This document shows positions 26,166 to 35,199 of a stretch of DNA of 64,000 nucleotides, piece by piece (positions within the stretch are counted from its first letter, which is position 1; every line of letters begins with the position of its first letter). Under the pieces are notes generated by a model. The model saw nothing but the letters and a program-made list of their open reading frames with translations, had not been told where the DNA came from and ran no database searches. The translations under genes were made by a program, and so were the position numbers. The DNA lies in assembly GCA_964599235.1 (NCBI GenBank), contig CAZRDX010000007.1, forward strand, positions 186,001-250,000, written 5' to 3'. Origin of the DNA: DRPN01 sp964599235. Its GTDB lineage: Bacteria > Bacteroidota > Bacteroidia > Bacteroidales > VadinHA17.

Positions 26166-29100
26166 TCATTCTTTCATCAGTTTCACGGCATCGGCCACCA
26201 CGATCCAGTAACCGGTCTTGTCGGAGAGTTCGATGACAGCGGTATCAGCAGGAAAGTAATAGAATCCCAGGCTGTTCCATCCGGGACTGCTGCCTCTGAG
26301 CACCAGCGAGGTCTCATCGACCACATCGCCGTGACGGATGCGGAACTCATACCTGTTGTCCCCCCGTCTGTTGTTCCAGCGGAATTTTCTGTAGTCGAGG
26401 TAATAGTAGACGGTGTAATACCCTGCTTCCGGCACGGGGACTTTCCAGGTGGCCTTTTTCTTCCCCTCACCGGCGCGGACGAACCAGGCCGAACGTACGA
26501 ACCTGCCGTAGAAAGCATTGCTGGTGGTCAGGGTCCAGTTGATCGGCCGCCACCATGAAAACCCGGAATATTTTTTCCCCTGTTGTTTGGACTTCACCAG
26601 CAGTCTGTAGAAAAGGCCTTCGTTGCCGGGTTCCGTGAGAGAAAAACCCGGATCCTCGTTATCCACCAGGAGGGTTCCCTCGGGTATGTAACGGAACTGA
26701 TCCGCCGGGAAGGTCACGCTTCCCCTCTCGGGGGGGTACGTCAGCACGGTATGATCCACAACAGGATCCTCGTAAAGGATCATGGGGATGTTGCGGGAGA
26801 CCATGGTGACATAGGTCACTCCGCCTCTGGTCCCGTCCACCAGATAACGGATCCTGCGGGCCTGGCGGGCACCGAACCATACCACATGCTCGACGGGCGG
26901 ATCGAGGCCCTCGAAGAGGATCCTCACCGCGCCGCTCCCCTCCCCTTTGTTGGCGATGGTGACCGAAAAAAGCCACCGTACATACCCCTCCTCCGTCACC
27001 CTGGTAAAACGGGCCTGAGAAAAAAGATAGGCAGGGAGGCTTTTGCCGGAATACCAGTTCTCCAGGTATTTCCCCAACGGATAGCCGGACAGCTGTTCCA
27101 GGTCTTCCAGCAAAGTATCGAAGGGGACCTTCGAGAACCATCTTTGTTCCAGCCACCGGTGCAGGAAAGTATCCAACACTTCCTCCTCTTCCAGGTGGGC
27201 TTTCACTGCCAAGAAGAACATCTCTCCCTTCAGGCGTATGACATTGTCCAGGATATCTTGTCCGGAGGGGGTGGTCAACAGTTCGCGGAAGCTTTTGTTC
27301 TGCAGTGCCATGTTGGCTCGTTCATCCTCACTCAGACCCGTATAGCGCCGTACCCAGTCGTTGCCTGTACCCACCCACGGCACTTTCAGGTAAGCTTCCA
27401 TCACCCGGTTCATCACCGGCCAGCTGGAGGAGCTGAGGAAAAAACGGTGGTCGAAATATTCCGGGAATATGTTCAGCTCATTGGGGCGGGAGTTCAGCGC
27501 CCCTGCTCCCCCCGCCACCCTGCGCAGATTGTACTGAACGGTCTCCGTCAGGAACAGGTAAAAGAAACTGTTGAGAACGGTACCCATCATCTCCTTTTCC
27601 GTTCTTTTCTCCCGCGACCATCTGGACCATCTTTTCAGATTCTCGAAATACCCCGAGAAGTTGGCCTGATAATGGGCTGCTCCTTTTTCCTCCATGAAGA
27701 CGATGGCGGGCTGTACATTCTCCATGGCACCCATCCAAAGATGCTGGTAGGAATGGAACTGGATGGGCACCTCCACCAGCGAGAAAGTGCGAAAAGGATA
27801 GTGCAGTCCCAGCTTGTTCTCGTATTCCTGCATCCTTTCCCGCAGGATCTTACGGATGGTATCATTGTCCAGCCTGGGCAGGGAACCCACAAAATAATCA
27901 TGCCCCCGGAGGGTAAAGACCCTGAAGAGGATGCTGTCGGAGGGTGTAGGCAGGCTGTCGACGGTGAGACGGTGCTCCACATAATCCCCGATGGCCAGTG
28001 AGATCTGCGGCAGCAGGGTGTCACAAATGAAAGTGATGCCGTCCCCTTCGCGGCGGGCCGTACCCTGGCTGATGACACGGCTGCTGTCGATCCCCTCCAC
28101 ATGGAGACGGAAACGGATGAAGTCTTTTCTGAACCACCCCGGATGACGGGGACTATAAGTGGTGCCGGTCACGGGATACCAGAGTGTCTCAGGAGTCAGC
28201 AACACATAATCCGGCGTGACAAAGGCAAAGGAGGATGCCACTTTCACCCCTCCCAGGAGATGGGGCATGCGGAAAGTGTCGATGTCGGGATAGCAGATAC
28301 GGTCATCGATGGTCCCCGCATAGCGAAGATCCAGCGAGAGGGTATCCCCCGGCCGGAGCGGATGAGGTGGGGTCACCAGCAACAGGTGCAGCCGGCGTTG
28401 CCAGGCGACCTTCTTCCCGCCGGCCGCGAGAGAAGAGACATGCAGACCGGGGTTGAGGCTCAGCACCACCCTGTCGACGACCGTGTCGTTGTCATTGACC
28501 AGCAACATATGGGATGTGAGAGCAAGATGGCGACCCTGATGACGGAGCCCGATACGGTGTTCCTTCACCGACAGTGCAGGCCGTCTTGCATAGGCATCAT
28601 TGAGTCCGAGCAGGCGGGCACGCAGCTCTCTCTCCTCCTGACGCAGATAGAGATGCTGCCAGGCAGCCCCACCTGCAGCCGCCAGAAAGAAAAAAGCCAG
28701 CCCCAGTGAGACCACCCGCTCCCACCCCGCAGCGGGAAGACGCCGCAACAGAAAGACCGTCAAAAAAACAAAGGAGACCCCAAGAAAAGAATAGAAAAGA
28801 CGCTGGAAAAGAAAATCTTCCCAACGGTCAAAACCGGTGATGCCGGACTTCAGCATCGGCATTTCCCATCCGGAAAAGTCGAAAAGGCCACCGGCACGCC
28901 CCTTCAGGTAAAATAGCACCAGGGCCAGGTATCCCAGCACGAGAAGGAAAGTGACCGCCTGGTTGCGCAACAGGGTCATCAGCAGAAAGGCAAGACCCAC
29001 GATGAAAAGCAACGTGGGCAGGACCAGGAACAGGAGGTACTCAAAATAGGCAGCCACATCGAGCGAGGCCTGCCCGGAGATGATGTTGAAGACCGTCACC

Positions 29101-29486
29101 ACAGCCATCAGCAGGAGGTCGGTCACGAGGAAAACCAGCAGGTTGGCCCAGGCCTTGCCCAGCACATATTCATGATTGCTCACGGGTCGGGTGTAGACCA
29201 CCTCGGCCGTGTCCAGGTTCCGGTCACGCCTGAGGAAATCGGCGGCGAGGAAGACGGCCACCACCGACTGGGCCAGGTTAATGTACAGGAGATTGCGATA
29301 GGGGATCGAAGCAGGAAGGGCCACCCATTCCCAGGAAGGGGATTCCTGGACTCCCGTGACGAGAAAAAGATTGACGAAAAAAAGGAGGATCAGCCCCAGG
29401 AAAAGGAAGACCCGCAGGAACCAGCTGCGCTGCAGGGTGGTCCTCTCATAGCGGGCAATGGTACCGATGGCAGAGAAAGAGATCAT
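26166..29486 (-). CDS. ABC-2 permease fused to degenerate M1-peptidase-like and golvesin-like domains
   Basis: A 1106-aa fusion. Residues 1-280 contain about seven membrane spans and a YTRPVSNHEYVLGK coupling segment typical of ABC-2 permeases. Residues about 310-800 resemble an M1 (gluzincin) aminopeptidase: a beta-sandwich, then GAMEN at 586-590, the substrate-recognition motif of M1 enzymes. The zinc motif HExxH expected some 30-40 residues later is absent, and only an LTETVQY segment resembles the second zinc-ligand region, so it is probably a pseudo-enzyme. Residues about 975-1106 (AGYYTVYYYLDY, then PGWNSLGFYYFPADTAVIELSD and a final VVADAVKLM) match the pattern of the golvesin/Xly-type carbohydrate-binding module. 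The gene overlaps the ATPase gene by ATGA, so they are translationally coupled. Confidence 0.82.
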   Translation of the reverse strand: MISFSAIGTIARYERTTLQRSWFLRVFLFLGLILLFFVNLFLVTGVQESPSWEWVALPASIPYRNLLYINLAQSVVAVFLAADFLRRDRNLDTAEVVYTRPVSNHEYVLGKAWANLLVFLVTDLLLMAVVTVFNIISGQASLDVAAYFEYLLFLVLPTLLFIVGLAFLLMTLLRNQAVTFLLVLGYLALVLFYLKGRAGGLFDFSGWEMPMLKSGITGFDRWEDFLFQRLFYSFLGVSFVFLTVFLLRRLPAAGWERVVSLGLAFFFLAAAGGAAWQHLYLRQEERELRARLLGLNDAYARRPALSVKEHRIGLRHQGRHLALTSHMLLVNDNDTVVDRVVLSLNPGLHVSSLAAGGKKVAWQRRLHLLLVTPPHPLRPGDTLSLDLRYAGTIDDRICYPDIDTFRMPHLLGGVKVASSFAFVTPDYVLLTPETLWYPVTGTTYSPRHPGWFRKDFIRFRLHVEGIDSSRVISQGTARREGDGITFICDTLLPQISLAIGDYVEHRLTVDSLPTPSDSILFRVFTLRGHDYFVGSLPRLDNDTIRKILRERMQEYENKLGLHYPFRTFSLVEVPIQFHSYQHLWMGAMENVQPAIVFMEEKGAAHYQANFSGYFENLKRWSRWSREKRTEKEMMGTVLNSFFYLFLTETVQYNLRRVAGGAGALNSRPNELNIFPEYFDHRFFLSSSSWPVMNRVMEAYLKVPWVGTGNDWVRRYTGLSEDERANMALQNKSFRELLTTPSGQDILDNVIRLKGEMFFLAVKAHLEEEEVLDTFLHRWLEQRWFSKVPFDTLLEDLEQLSGYPLGKYLENWYSGKSLPAYLFSQARFTRVTEEGYVRWLFSVTIANKGEGSGAVRILFEGLDPPVEHVVWFGARQARRIRYLVDGTRGGVTYVTMVSRNIPMILYEDPVVDHTVLTYPPERGSVTFPADQFRYIPEGTLLVDNEDPGFSLTEPGNEGLFYRLLVKSKQQGKKYSGFSWWRPINWTLTTSNAFYGRFVRSAWFVRAGEGKKKATWKVPVPEAGYYTVYYYLDYRKFRWNNRRGDNRYEFRIRHGDVVDETSLVLRGSSPGWNSLGFYYFPADTAVIELSDKTGYWIVVADAVKLMKE

Positions 29487-30406
29487 CGGGAAGGGCTGAG
29501 GTTACGGAAAGCTTCATCCTCCACCTCTTCCCTCAGCACATTCTCCATATAGTGGACGTAGGCATGTTCCAGGTTGGGTTCAACAGGTTCGGCATCATAC
29601 CCTCCGGGATCATCCGCGACCACCTGCATGATCCACCCCTCACGTCCCGGCATGGTCGAGATGACGGAGAACCTTTCGTTCACCCGCACATATTCCTCAT
29701 CGCCGGCCCTGATCTGCCACACATGCCCCCGGGCCATGTCGATGAGTTCGGAAGGAGTGCCGTGGAAGGCGATCCTTCCCCGGTGGAGGAGGGTCATCTG
29801 ATTGCAGGTACTGGAGATATCCCCCACGATGTGTGTAGAGAGAATGACGATCACCTCACCGGCACCGATATCGGAAAGGAGGTTACGGAAACGGATACGT
29901 TCTTCGGGGTCGAGACCGGTGGTGGGCTCATCGACGATGAGCACGCGGGGCCGGTGGATGAGCGCCTGGGCGATCCCCAGTCGTCTTTTCATCCCGCCGG
30001 AGAGTTTCGTGGCCATTCTGTCCCGGGCCTCAAAAAGTCCAACCTCACGCAGGATACGGTCGATCTCCTCACCCCGCCGCCGGCCGTTACGCATCCCGCC
30101 CAGACGGGCCATGTAGTCCATGAACTCATATACGCGCAAACGCGGAAAACGGCTGAACTCCTGGGGAAGATACCCCAGCAGCCGGCGTACCCTGCCCCGC
30201 TGCCGCTGCAGGTCAAGACCCGCTATCTTCACCTCACCCGCAGTGGGAAGCATCAGCGTCACCAGAATGCGCATCAGGGTCGACTTGCCGGCACCATTGG
30301 GCCCCAGCAGACCGAAAATACCCGTACCTATGTCCAGATCGATCTCTTCCAAGGCCACGTGACCGTTGGGATAGACCTTGCGAAGCGAACGAATGGTGAT
30401 CTCCAC
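29483..30406 (-). CDS. ABC transporter ATP-binding protein
   Basis: Cytoplasmic ATPase of about 307 aa driving the coupled permease. Walker A is GPNGAGKST, the Q-loop GYLPQEF, the signature LSGGMKRRLGIAQ, Walker B VLIVDEP and the H-loop STH. A C-terminal extension of about 100 residues follows the core. I chose a GTG start at 30406, giving (M)EITIRSLRKVYPNG, the classic N-terminus. The longer frame up to 30460 would translate a promoter-like TATTTTTA box. It is closely related to the ATPase part of the RND-ABC fusion (both read IGTGxFGLLGPNGAGKxTLMRI), suggesting duplication. This is the first gene of the seven-gene operon. Confidence 0.92.
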   Translation of the reverse strand: MEITIRSLRKVYPNGHVALEEIDLDIGTGIFGLLGPNGAGKSTLMRILVTLMLPTAGEVKIAGLDLQRQRGRVRRLLGYLPQEFSRFPRLRVYEFMDYMARLGGMRNGRRRGEEIDRILREVGLFEARDRMATKLSGGMKRRLGIAQALIHRPRVLIVDEPTTGLDPEERIRFRNLLSDIGAGEVIVILSTHIVGDISSTCNQMTLLHRGRIAFHGTPSELIDMARGHVWQIRAGDEEYVRVNERFSVISTMPGREGWIMQVVADDPGGYDAEPVEPNLEHAYVHYMENVLREEVEDEAFRNLSPSR

Positions 30407-30639
30407 GATATTTTTGTAAATGACCGTTACATAAAAATAGCCATCCCACCGGTCAATCACCTGTCACATTTCCCTGTCTCTCCAAGGACCGGGGCCCTGT
30501 CTTCCCTGATATCATTCAGAAACTTTCCGTTCCTCCCTGTTTCATCCTTAACAACGTATGACGTATGGGGTTATTGTTTTGTTACAAGAATCGAAAAAAA
30601 AAAAAAATTTTCAGTGCATTTTTCGGGGATGGTGCCCGC

Positions 30640-31302
30640 TCATACGGCGTTGCTCTGCCAGAAAGTCTTGGTGTCGATGTCCATGATGGTGAGCGGGCCT
30701 CCCCATCCGGCACCCGTATCCATCATCCACACCCCTTTGATGAAGACAGGTTCCCGGAAGCCGTAGTTGATGGTGGGGGTATGGCCCACATATACCTCGC
30801 GGTAAGGGGTGATCTGTTCCACGTCGGGGTCGTCGATGAGGGCGAGGGCCTTTTCCACCAGGTCCCTGCTCCAGAGGAGATCGTAAGGGTTTTGTTCTTC
30901 AAGCGGTCGTGCGGGGTCGATGCCGGCATGTACGAAGAGACGGGTGTCTTCGTCGAGCAGGTAGTAGTAGGGGGCTTCTTCCAGGAGACGACGGTGTGTT
31001 TCGGGGACACCGTCGTTGTCGTAGCTCCGCATGGTCTCTTTGCCGCCCTGCATGGTCCAGGAGAGCTCGGCCTGGCCGGTGAGGATCCACTCGAGGAACC
31101 AGCGGTCGTGGTTGCCCAGGATGTAGACCAGGTGTCTGACCTGCAACAGGATGTCGATGCTGCGGCGTGTGTCGGGCCCGCGGTCACATACATCCCCCAG
31201 GCATATCAGCAGGTCGTGCTCCGGGTCGAGACCCGCCCTGCCCAGACACTCTTCGAGGGCCGCAGCCCGGCCGTGGATGTCACCGATGACGAACCTTCTC
31301 AT
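30640..31302 (-). CDS. PP2A-like serine/threonine protein phosphatase
   Basis: Metallophosphoesterase of 220 aa with the order of motifs found in bacterial PrpA/lambda phosphatases: GDIHGR near the N-terminus, GDVCDRGPD, then LGNHDRWFLEW, and later YVGHTPT and VFIKGVWMMDTGAGWGG. These bind two metals and the phosphate. Substrates could be phosphoproteins or nucleotides such as Ap4A; the sequence does not decide. The start overlaps the aroQ stop by 4 bp, indicating translational coupling. A 14-base A/T tract lies downstream, without a convincing hairpin. The kinase at the left edge of the window is a possible but unproven counterpart. Confidence 0.9.
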   Translation of the reverse strand: MRRFVIGDIHGRAAALEECLGRAGLDPEHDLLICLGDVCDRGPDTRRSIDILLQVRHLVYILGNHDRWFLEWILTGQAELSWTMQGGKETMRSYDNDGVPETHRRLLEEAPYYYLLDEDTRLFVHAGIDPARPLEEQNPYDLLWSRDLVEKALALIDDPDVEQITPYREVYVGHTPTINYGFREPVFIKGVWMMDTGAGWGGPLTIMDIDTKTFWQSNAV

Positions 31303-31754
31303 CCCCGCCTCGTCGTTCCCCCTTTGCCGGCGGCCAGGTGCAGACGCAACGCCTCCACCCCCAGCCGGTACGAATCAAGACCGAAACCGGTGATGGTACC
31401 CAGACATACCGGTGCGAGCAGCGACTTATGCCGGAACTCCTCCCGCTTGAGGATGTTGGAGATATGCACCTCCACCACCGGCGCCGGCACCGCCGCCACC
31501 GCATCGGCAATACTCACCGACGTGTGCGTGTATCCGGCGGCATTGAGCAGAATGCCGTCAACGGAAAAACCGGCCTCCTGGATCTTCGTGACCAGCTCCC
31601 CCTCCACATTGCTCTGGAAATATTCGAACCCGATGTCGCGATAGAGCTCCTTCAGCAGTTCAAGGTACTCCTCAAAAGAGGTGCGGCCGTAGGTCTCCGG
31701 CTCCCTTTTGCCGAGGAGGTTGAGGTTGGGTCCGTTGATGATGGTGATCTTCAT
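31299..31754 (-). CDS. aroQ: Type II 3-dehydroquinate dehydratase
   Basis: Shikimate-pathway enzyme converting 3-dehydroquinate to 3-dehydroshikimate; type II enzymes form dodecamers. The roughly 151-aa length is normal. Visible motifs: INGPNLNLLGKREPETYG with the catalytic tyrosine, FEYFQSNVEGELV, GILLNAAGYTHTSVS, and VEVHISNILKREEFRHKS containing the catalytic histidine. The final GFGLDSYRLGVEAL fits the family. Two Met codons are close; the second gives the usual MKITIINGPN start. A TATTTTTG sequence (31778-31785, minus strand) just upstream matches a -7 box, though no TTTG lies at -33. It is divergent from xerD. Confidence 0.95.
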   Translation of the reverse strand: MKITIINGPNLNLLGKREPETYGRTSFEEYLELLKELYRDIGFEYFQSNVEGELVTKIQEAGFSVDGILLNAAGYTHTSVSIADAVAAVPAPVVEVHISNILKREEFRHKSLLAPVCLGTITGFGLDSYRLGVEALRLHLAAGKGGTTRRG

Positions 31755-31810
31755 GTTCATTTCTTTGAACGCTCTGTCAAAAATAGTTATTTTCGGGGAA
31801 ACGCTGCGGC

Positions 31811-32713
31811 ATGGATGCTTACTGGCAGGGTCTGTTCGACCGTTATCATCTTTATCTGAAGCTGGAGAGGTCGCTTTCGCCGGCTTCGGTGGAGGCTTAT
31901 CTGCGTGATGTGCGGCGTTTTCTGGAGCATGTCCTGGCGGAGCGGCCGGGGCTGCGGCCCCCGGATATCGATCTGGCGCTGCTGGAAGGATACCTGCGGG
32001 AGCTGCATGACACCGGCATCGCCCTGCGCACCCAGGCGCGCCAGGTGTCGGGCATACGTTCCTTCTTCGGCTTCCTGATGCTGGAGAAAGAGATCACCGA
32101 CAACCCTGCCCTTTTGCTGGAGGTGCCGCGTACGGGACGTCGTCTGCCGGAGGTGCTGACGGTCGAGGAGATCGACCGCATCGAGGAAGCCATCGACCTG
32201 AGCCGGCCGGGAGGACACCGCGACCGGGCCATCGTGGAGATGATGTACGGCTGCGGACTGCGTGTCTCCGAGGTGATCACGCTGCGTATCTCCCACCTCT
32301 ACCGCAAGGAAGGCTACCTGCGCATCCTGGGCAAGGGCAGCAAGGAGCGTCTGGTGCCGGTGAACCGCCGCGCCCTGCATGAGGTAGAGCTCTACCTCAC
32401 CGACCGCCTGCAGATGGAAACCGAGCCGCAGCACCGCGACATCCTCTTCCTCAACCGCCGGGGACATCCCCTGAGCCGGGTGTATATCTTCCGCATGGTG
32501 AAGGAGCTGGCCCGCCGCGCCGGCATACGCAAGAACATCAGCCCCCACACCTTCCGCCACTCTTTCGCCACCCACCTGATGGAAGGAGGGGCCGACCTGC
32601 GGGCCATCCAGCAGATGCTCGGCCATGAGTCGATCCAGACCACCGAGATCTACACTCATCTCGACCGCGAATACCTGCGGTCCACCATCCTCGACCACCA
32701 CCCCCGGGCATGA
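31811..32713 (+). CDS. xerD: Tyrosine recombinase XerD
   Basis: Site-specific recombinase of 300 aa that, in characterised bacteria, resolves chromosome dimers at dif together with XerC. An N-terminal SAM-like core-binding domain (residues 1-95) precedes the catalytic domain. The catalytic set is complete: Arg151 in YGCGLRVSEV, the lysine in RILGKGSKERL, His246 and Arg249 in HTFRHSFATHL, His272 in LGHESI and nucleophile Tyr281 in EIYTHL. No attachment site or mobile-element cargo is visible nearby, favouring the housekeeping XerD over an integrase. The stop overlaps an ATG of the next reading frame. Confidence 0.92.
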   Translation: MDAYWQGLFDRYHLYLKLERSLSPASVEAYLRDVRRFLEHVLAERPGLRPPDIDLALLEGYLRELHDTGIALRTQARQVSGIRSFFGFLMLEKEITDNPALLLEVPRTGRRLPEVLTVEEIDRIEEAIDLSRPGGHRDRAIVEMMYGCGLRVSEVITLRISHLYRKEGYLRILGKGSKERLVPVNRRALHEVELYLTDRLQMETEPQHRDILFLNRRGHPLSRVYIFRMVKELARRAGIRKNISPHTFRHSFATHLMEGGADLRAIQQMLGHESIQTTEIYTHLDREYLRSTILDHHPRA

Positions 32714-32751
32714 CATCCCCTCCTCCGACTGATTTTCCTATCTTCGCCACG

Positions 32752-35181
32752 ATGAAGAGCAAGCTTCTCATCCTCTTCCTTGTCCTGCTGCAGCCGTCTC
32801 TGCTGACAGCCCAGGAGAAAGTGGTTGAGGGACGTGTCACCGATGCCGGCGACGGCACCCCTCTGGCTTTTGTGCATCTCGTCACCCCTGACGGACGTTA
32901 CGGCACCGTCACCGATGTGGAGGGGCGTTTCACGTTGCGTCTCCCCCGCGGGGCATGTTGCCTGAAGGTCTCTTGCGTGGGGTATGCCCCCGTCACCTAC
33001 CGCATCGACCCGCAGAAGAAAGTGCAGCAGATACGTCTGCACTACCGTCCTCTCGACATCGCCGCGGTGACCGTCCGTCCCGGCCGCAACCCTGCCCATC
33101 GCATCATCCGTCTGGCGGTGGTCCGCCGCCGCCGGAACGACCCGGAACGGCTGAAAGAGTACAGCTTCATCTCCTATAACAAGATGATCCTGACCGTCGA
33201 CGCCGACACGCTGCTCACCTGCGACACCACCCTCCTCGACAGCACCGAACGTGCCATCCGCCGTCTGCTGCGCAAACAGCACTTCTTTATCTCCGAGACC
33301 GTCACGCGCAGGATCCACCGCCGGCCCGGCACCGACCAGTCGGTGGTGCTGGCCTCGCGTATCTCCGGTTTCCGCGACCCGGGGATGATCCTCCTCCTCT
33401 CGCAACTGCAGGAGCCCACCTTCTACCGCGAACAGATACATATCCTTGGGAAGGACTATGTCAACCCCGTCAGCCGGGGCAGCACACGCAAATATGTTTT
33501 CCTGCTGGAAGACACGCTGATACGTGCTCCCGGCGACACCACTTACACCATCTCCTTCCGTCCGCGCAGGAACACCTCTTTCGCCGCGCTGGAGGGCTTT
33601 CTCTCCATCAACAGCCGCGGCTGGGCCATTGAGAACGTCCAGGCGCGGCCGGCCCGCGACACCGGCGACATCATGGTGACGATCCGGCAGGCCTACAGCC
33701 GCTTCGATACGGTTTGGTTCCCCGTGCAGCTCAACACCGACCTGCTTTTCCGCACCGGTGCCATCGAGGCCGGAGGCCGCACATACCATCCCGTGGCACG
33801 CGCTGTCAGCTATCTGCGTGACATCGACCTTACGCCCGGCCTCCGGAAAAAGGACATGGCCTTCGACGACGTGCAGGTGGTACCACAGGCCATACGCCGC
33901 GACTCCGCCTACTGGGCCCATTACCGCGTGCGGCCTCTCGACAGCCTCGAACGGGAGACCTACCGCGTGCTCGACTCCATCGGAAGAGCGGAGCATCTCG
34001 ACCGAAAAGCCCGTTTCCTGACGACCCTCCTCTCCGGTGCCATCCCGGCAGGACCGTTCGACATCGACCTGGAGAGGCTTATGCATTACAACGATTATGA
34101 AGGATTTTACCTGGGTGCCGGCCTGCATACGAACGATCGGGTCTCCAAGGTGGTGCGGGCGGGTGGCTACGGCGGCTATGGTTTCCGTGACCGCTCGGCC
34201 AAATACGGCGCCGACGTGGAGGTACTGCTCCACCCTCCTTCCGGCACCGCTCTGCGCATGGCATACGACCATACCGTTTTCACCGAAGGGGGCACCTCCT
34301 TCCCCGGCATGAGGAGAGCCCTGCTCGATGTCGACCATTACAGCAGCTTCTTCGTCCGCAGGATGAACAGGACCGACCGTCTGGCCCTCGCCCTCCGTTT
34401 CCGTCTGAAGCCCCTGCGCCGCTTCCGGTGGGATCTCTCCCTGGAACGACTGCGCAAAGAGGCTTACGGCAACTACATGTACCTTCCTTTCGATGCCGTC
34501 GACACCACGCAGGTGTATCACCTCACCCGGATCTCACTGTCGTTCCGCTATGCTTTCCGGGAGCGTGTGCTCCACACGACCCGCAGCTCTTTTTTCCTCG
34601 GCTCCGATAGTCCCGTCATCCATTTCCGTTACACGCGGGGGTTCAGGGACCTGCTTGGAGGGGATTTTTCGTACGGGCGTTACGACCTGCGTGTGGAGGG
34701 GCGTGTGCGTACGAGGTACCTGGGCGATCTGCTCTGGCGTACGGAGGGCGGGCTGGTCTCCGGCCACGTGCCGGCCACCGAGCTGTTCATCCCCATGGGC
34801 ACATACCGCGGGTTCACCCTCTACACCCCTTATGCTTTCGGCACGATGCGGACGAACGAGTTCCTCGCCGACAGGTATGCTTCCCTCTTCCTGACGTGGG
34901 ATCTGCGTGACCTGCTCATCCGCATACGCCAATGGAAGCCCCGTCCGATGCTGGTCACCAGCCTGGCCTTCGGCAACCTCTCCCGGCCGGAGGATCACCG
35001 GAACATCACGGTCAGTACGTTCAGCAAGGGCTACTACGAGTCGGGGGTGGTGGTGCGCCGCCTGCTGGTCTCCGGTCTTACCGACCTGGGGGCGGGCGTC
35101 CTGTACAGGTACGGTCCTTATCGCCTTCCGCACACAAAAGACAACTTTGCTTTCAGGTTCAGTCTTTACTACAGTTTCTGA
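32752..35181 (+). CDS. DUF5686 family outer-membrane protein with carboxypeptidase-regulatory-like domain
   Basis: Exported protein of about 809 aa. After a signal peptide (KSKLLILFLVLLQPSLLTAQ) comes a CarboxypepD_reg-like beta-sandwich (VEGRVTDAGDGTPLAFVHL..GRFTLRLP..VSCVGYAP), as in Bacteroidota surface proteins. The middle region, around FISYNKMILTVDAD and later FRPRRNT, matches DUF5686. The C-terminal half is rich in alternating aromatic/charged strands and ends with YSF, an aromatic C-terminus typical of outer-membrane beta-barrels. Function is not established for the family. I chose the ATG at 32752 rather than 32710: it places the signal peptide at the very N-terminus. It lies 39 bp after xerD. 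Confidence 0.88.
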   Translation: MKSKLLILFLVLLQPSLLTAQEKVVEGRVTDAGDGTPLAFVHLVTPDGRYGTVTDVEGRFTLRLPRGACCLKVSCVGYAPVTYRIDPQKKVQQIRLHYRPLDIAAVTVRPGRNPAHRIIRLAVVRRRRNDPERLKEYSFISYNKMILTVDADTLLTCDTTLLDSTERAIRRLLRKQHFFISETVTRRIHRRPGTDQSVVLASRISGFRDPGMILLLSQLQEPTFYREQIHILGKDYVNPVSRGSTRKYVFLLEDTLIRAPGDTTYTISFRPRRNTSFAALEGFLSINSRGWAIENVQARPARDTGDIMVTIRQAYSRFDTVWFPVQLNTDLLFRTGAIEAGGRTYHPVARAVSYLRDIDLTPGLRKKDMAFDDVQVVPQAIRRDSAYWAHYRVRPLDSLERETYRVLDSIGRAEHLDRKARFLTTLLSGAIPAGPFDIDLERLMHYNDYEGFYLGAGLHTNDRVSKVVRAGGYGGYGFRDRSAKYGADVEVLLHPPSGTALRMAYDHTVFTEGGTSFPGMRRALLDVDHYSSFFVRRMNRTDRLALALRFRLKPLRRFRWDLSLERLRKEAYGNYMYLPFDAVDTTQVYHLTRISLSFRYAFRERVLHTTRSSFFLGSDSPVIHFRYTRGFRDLLGGDFSYGRYDLRVEGRVRTRYLGDLLWRTEGGLVSGHVPATELFIPMGTYRGFTLYTPYAFGTMRTNEFLADRYASLFLTWDLRDLLIRIRQWKPRPMLVTSLAFGNLSRPEDHRNITVSTFSKGYYESGVVVRRLLVSGLTDLGAGVLYRYGPYRLPHTKDNFAFRFSLYYSF

Positions 35182-35199
35182 GCGCCAGCAGGGAGACCG

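Noticed and set aside
30596..30610. A/T tract after the PP2A-like phosphatase gene as a terminator
   Set aside because: There is a long T run on the minus strand but no GC-rich stem before it.
31811..32713. Tyrosine recombinase as integrase of a genomic island
   Set aside because: Size, motif layout and housekeeping neighbours fit XerD; no attachment repeats, tRNA or cargo genes are visible.
32656..34521. Minus-strand ORF (621 codons) opposite the DUF5686 gene
   Set aside because: Overlaps a gene with signal peptide and family-typical domains; codon composition is antisense-like.
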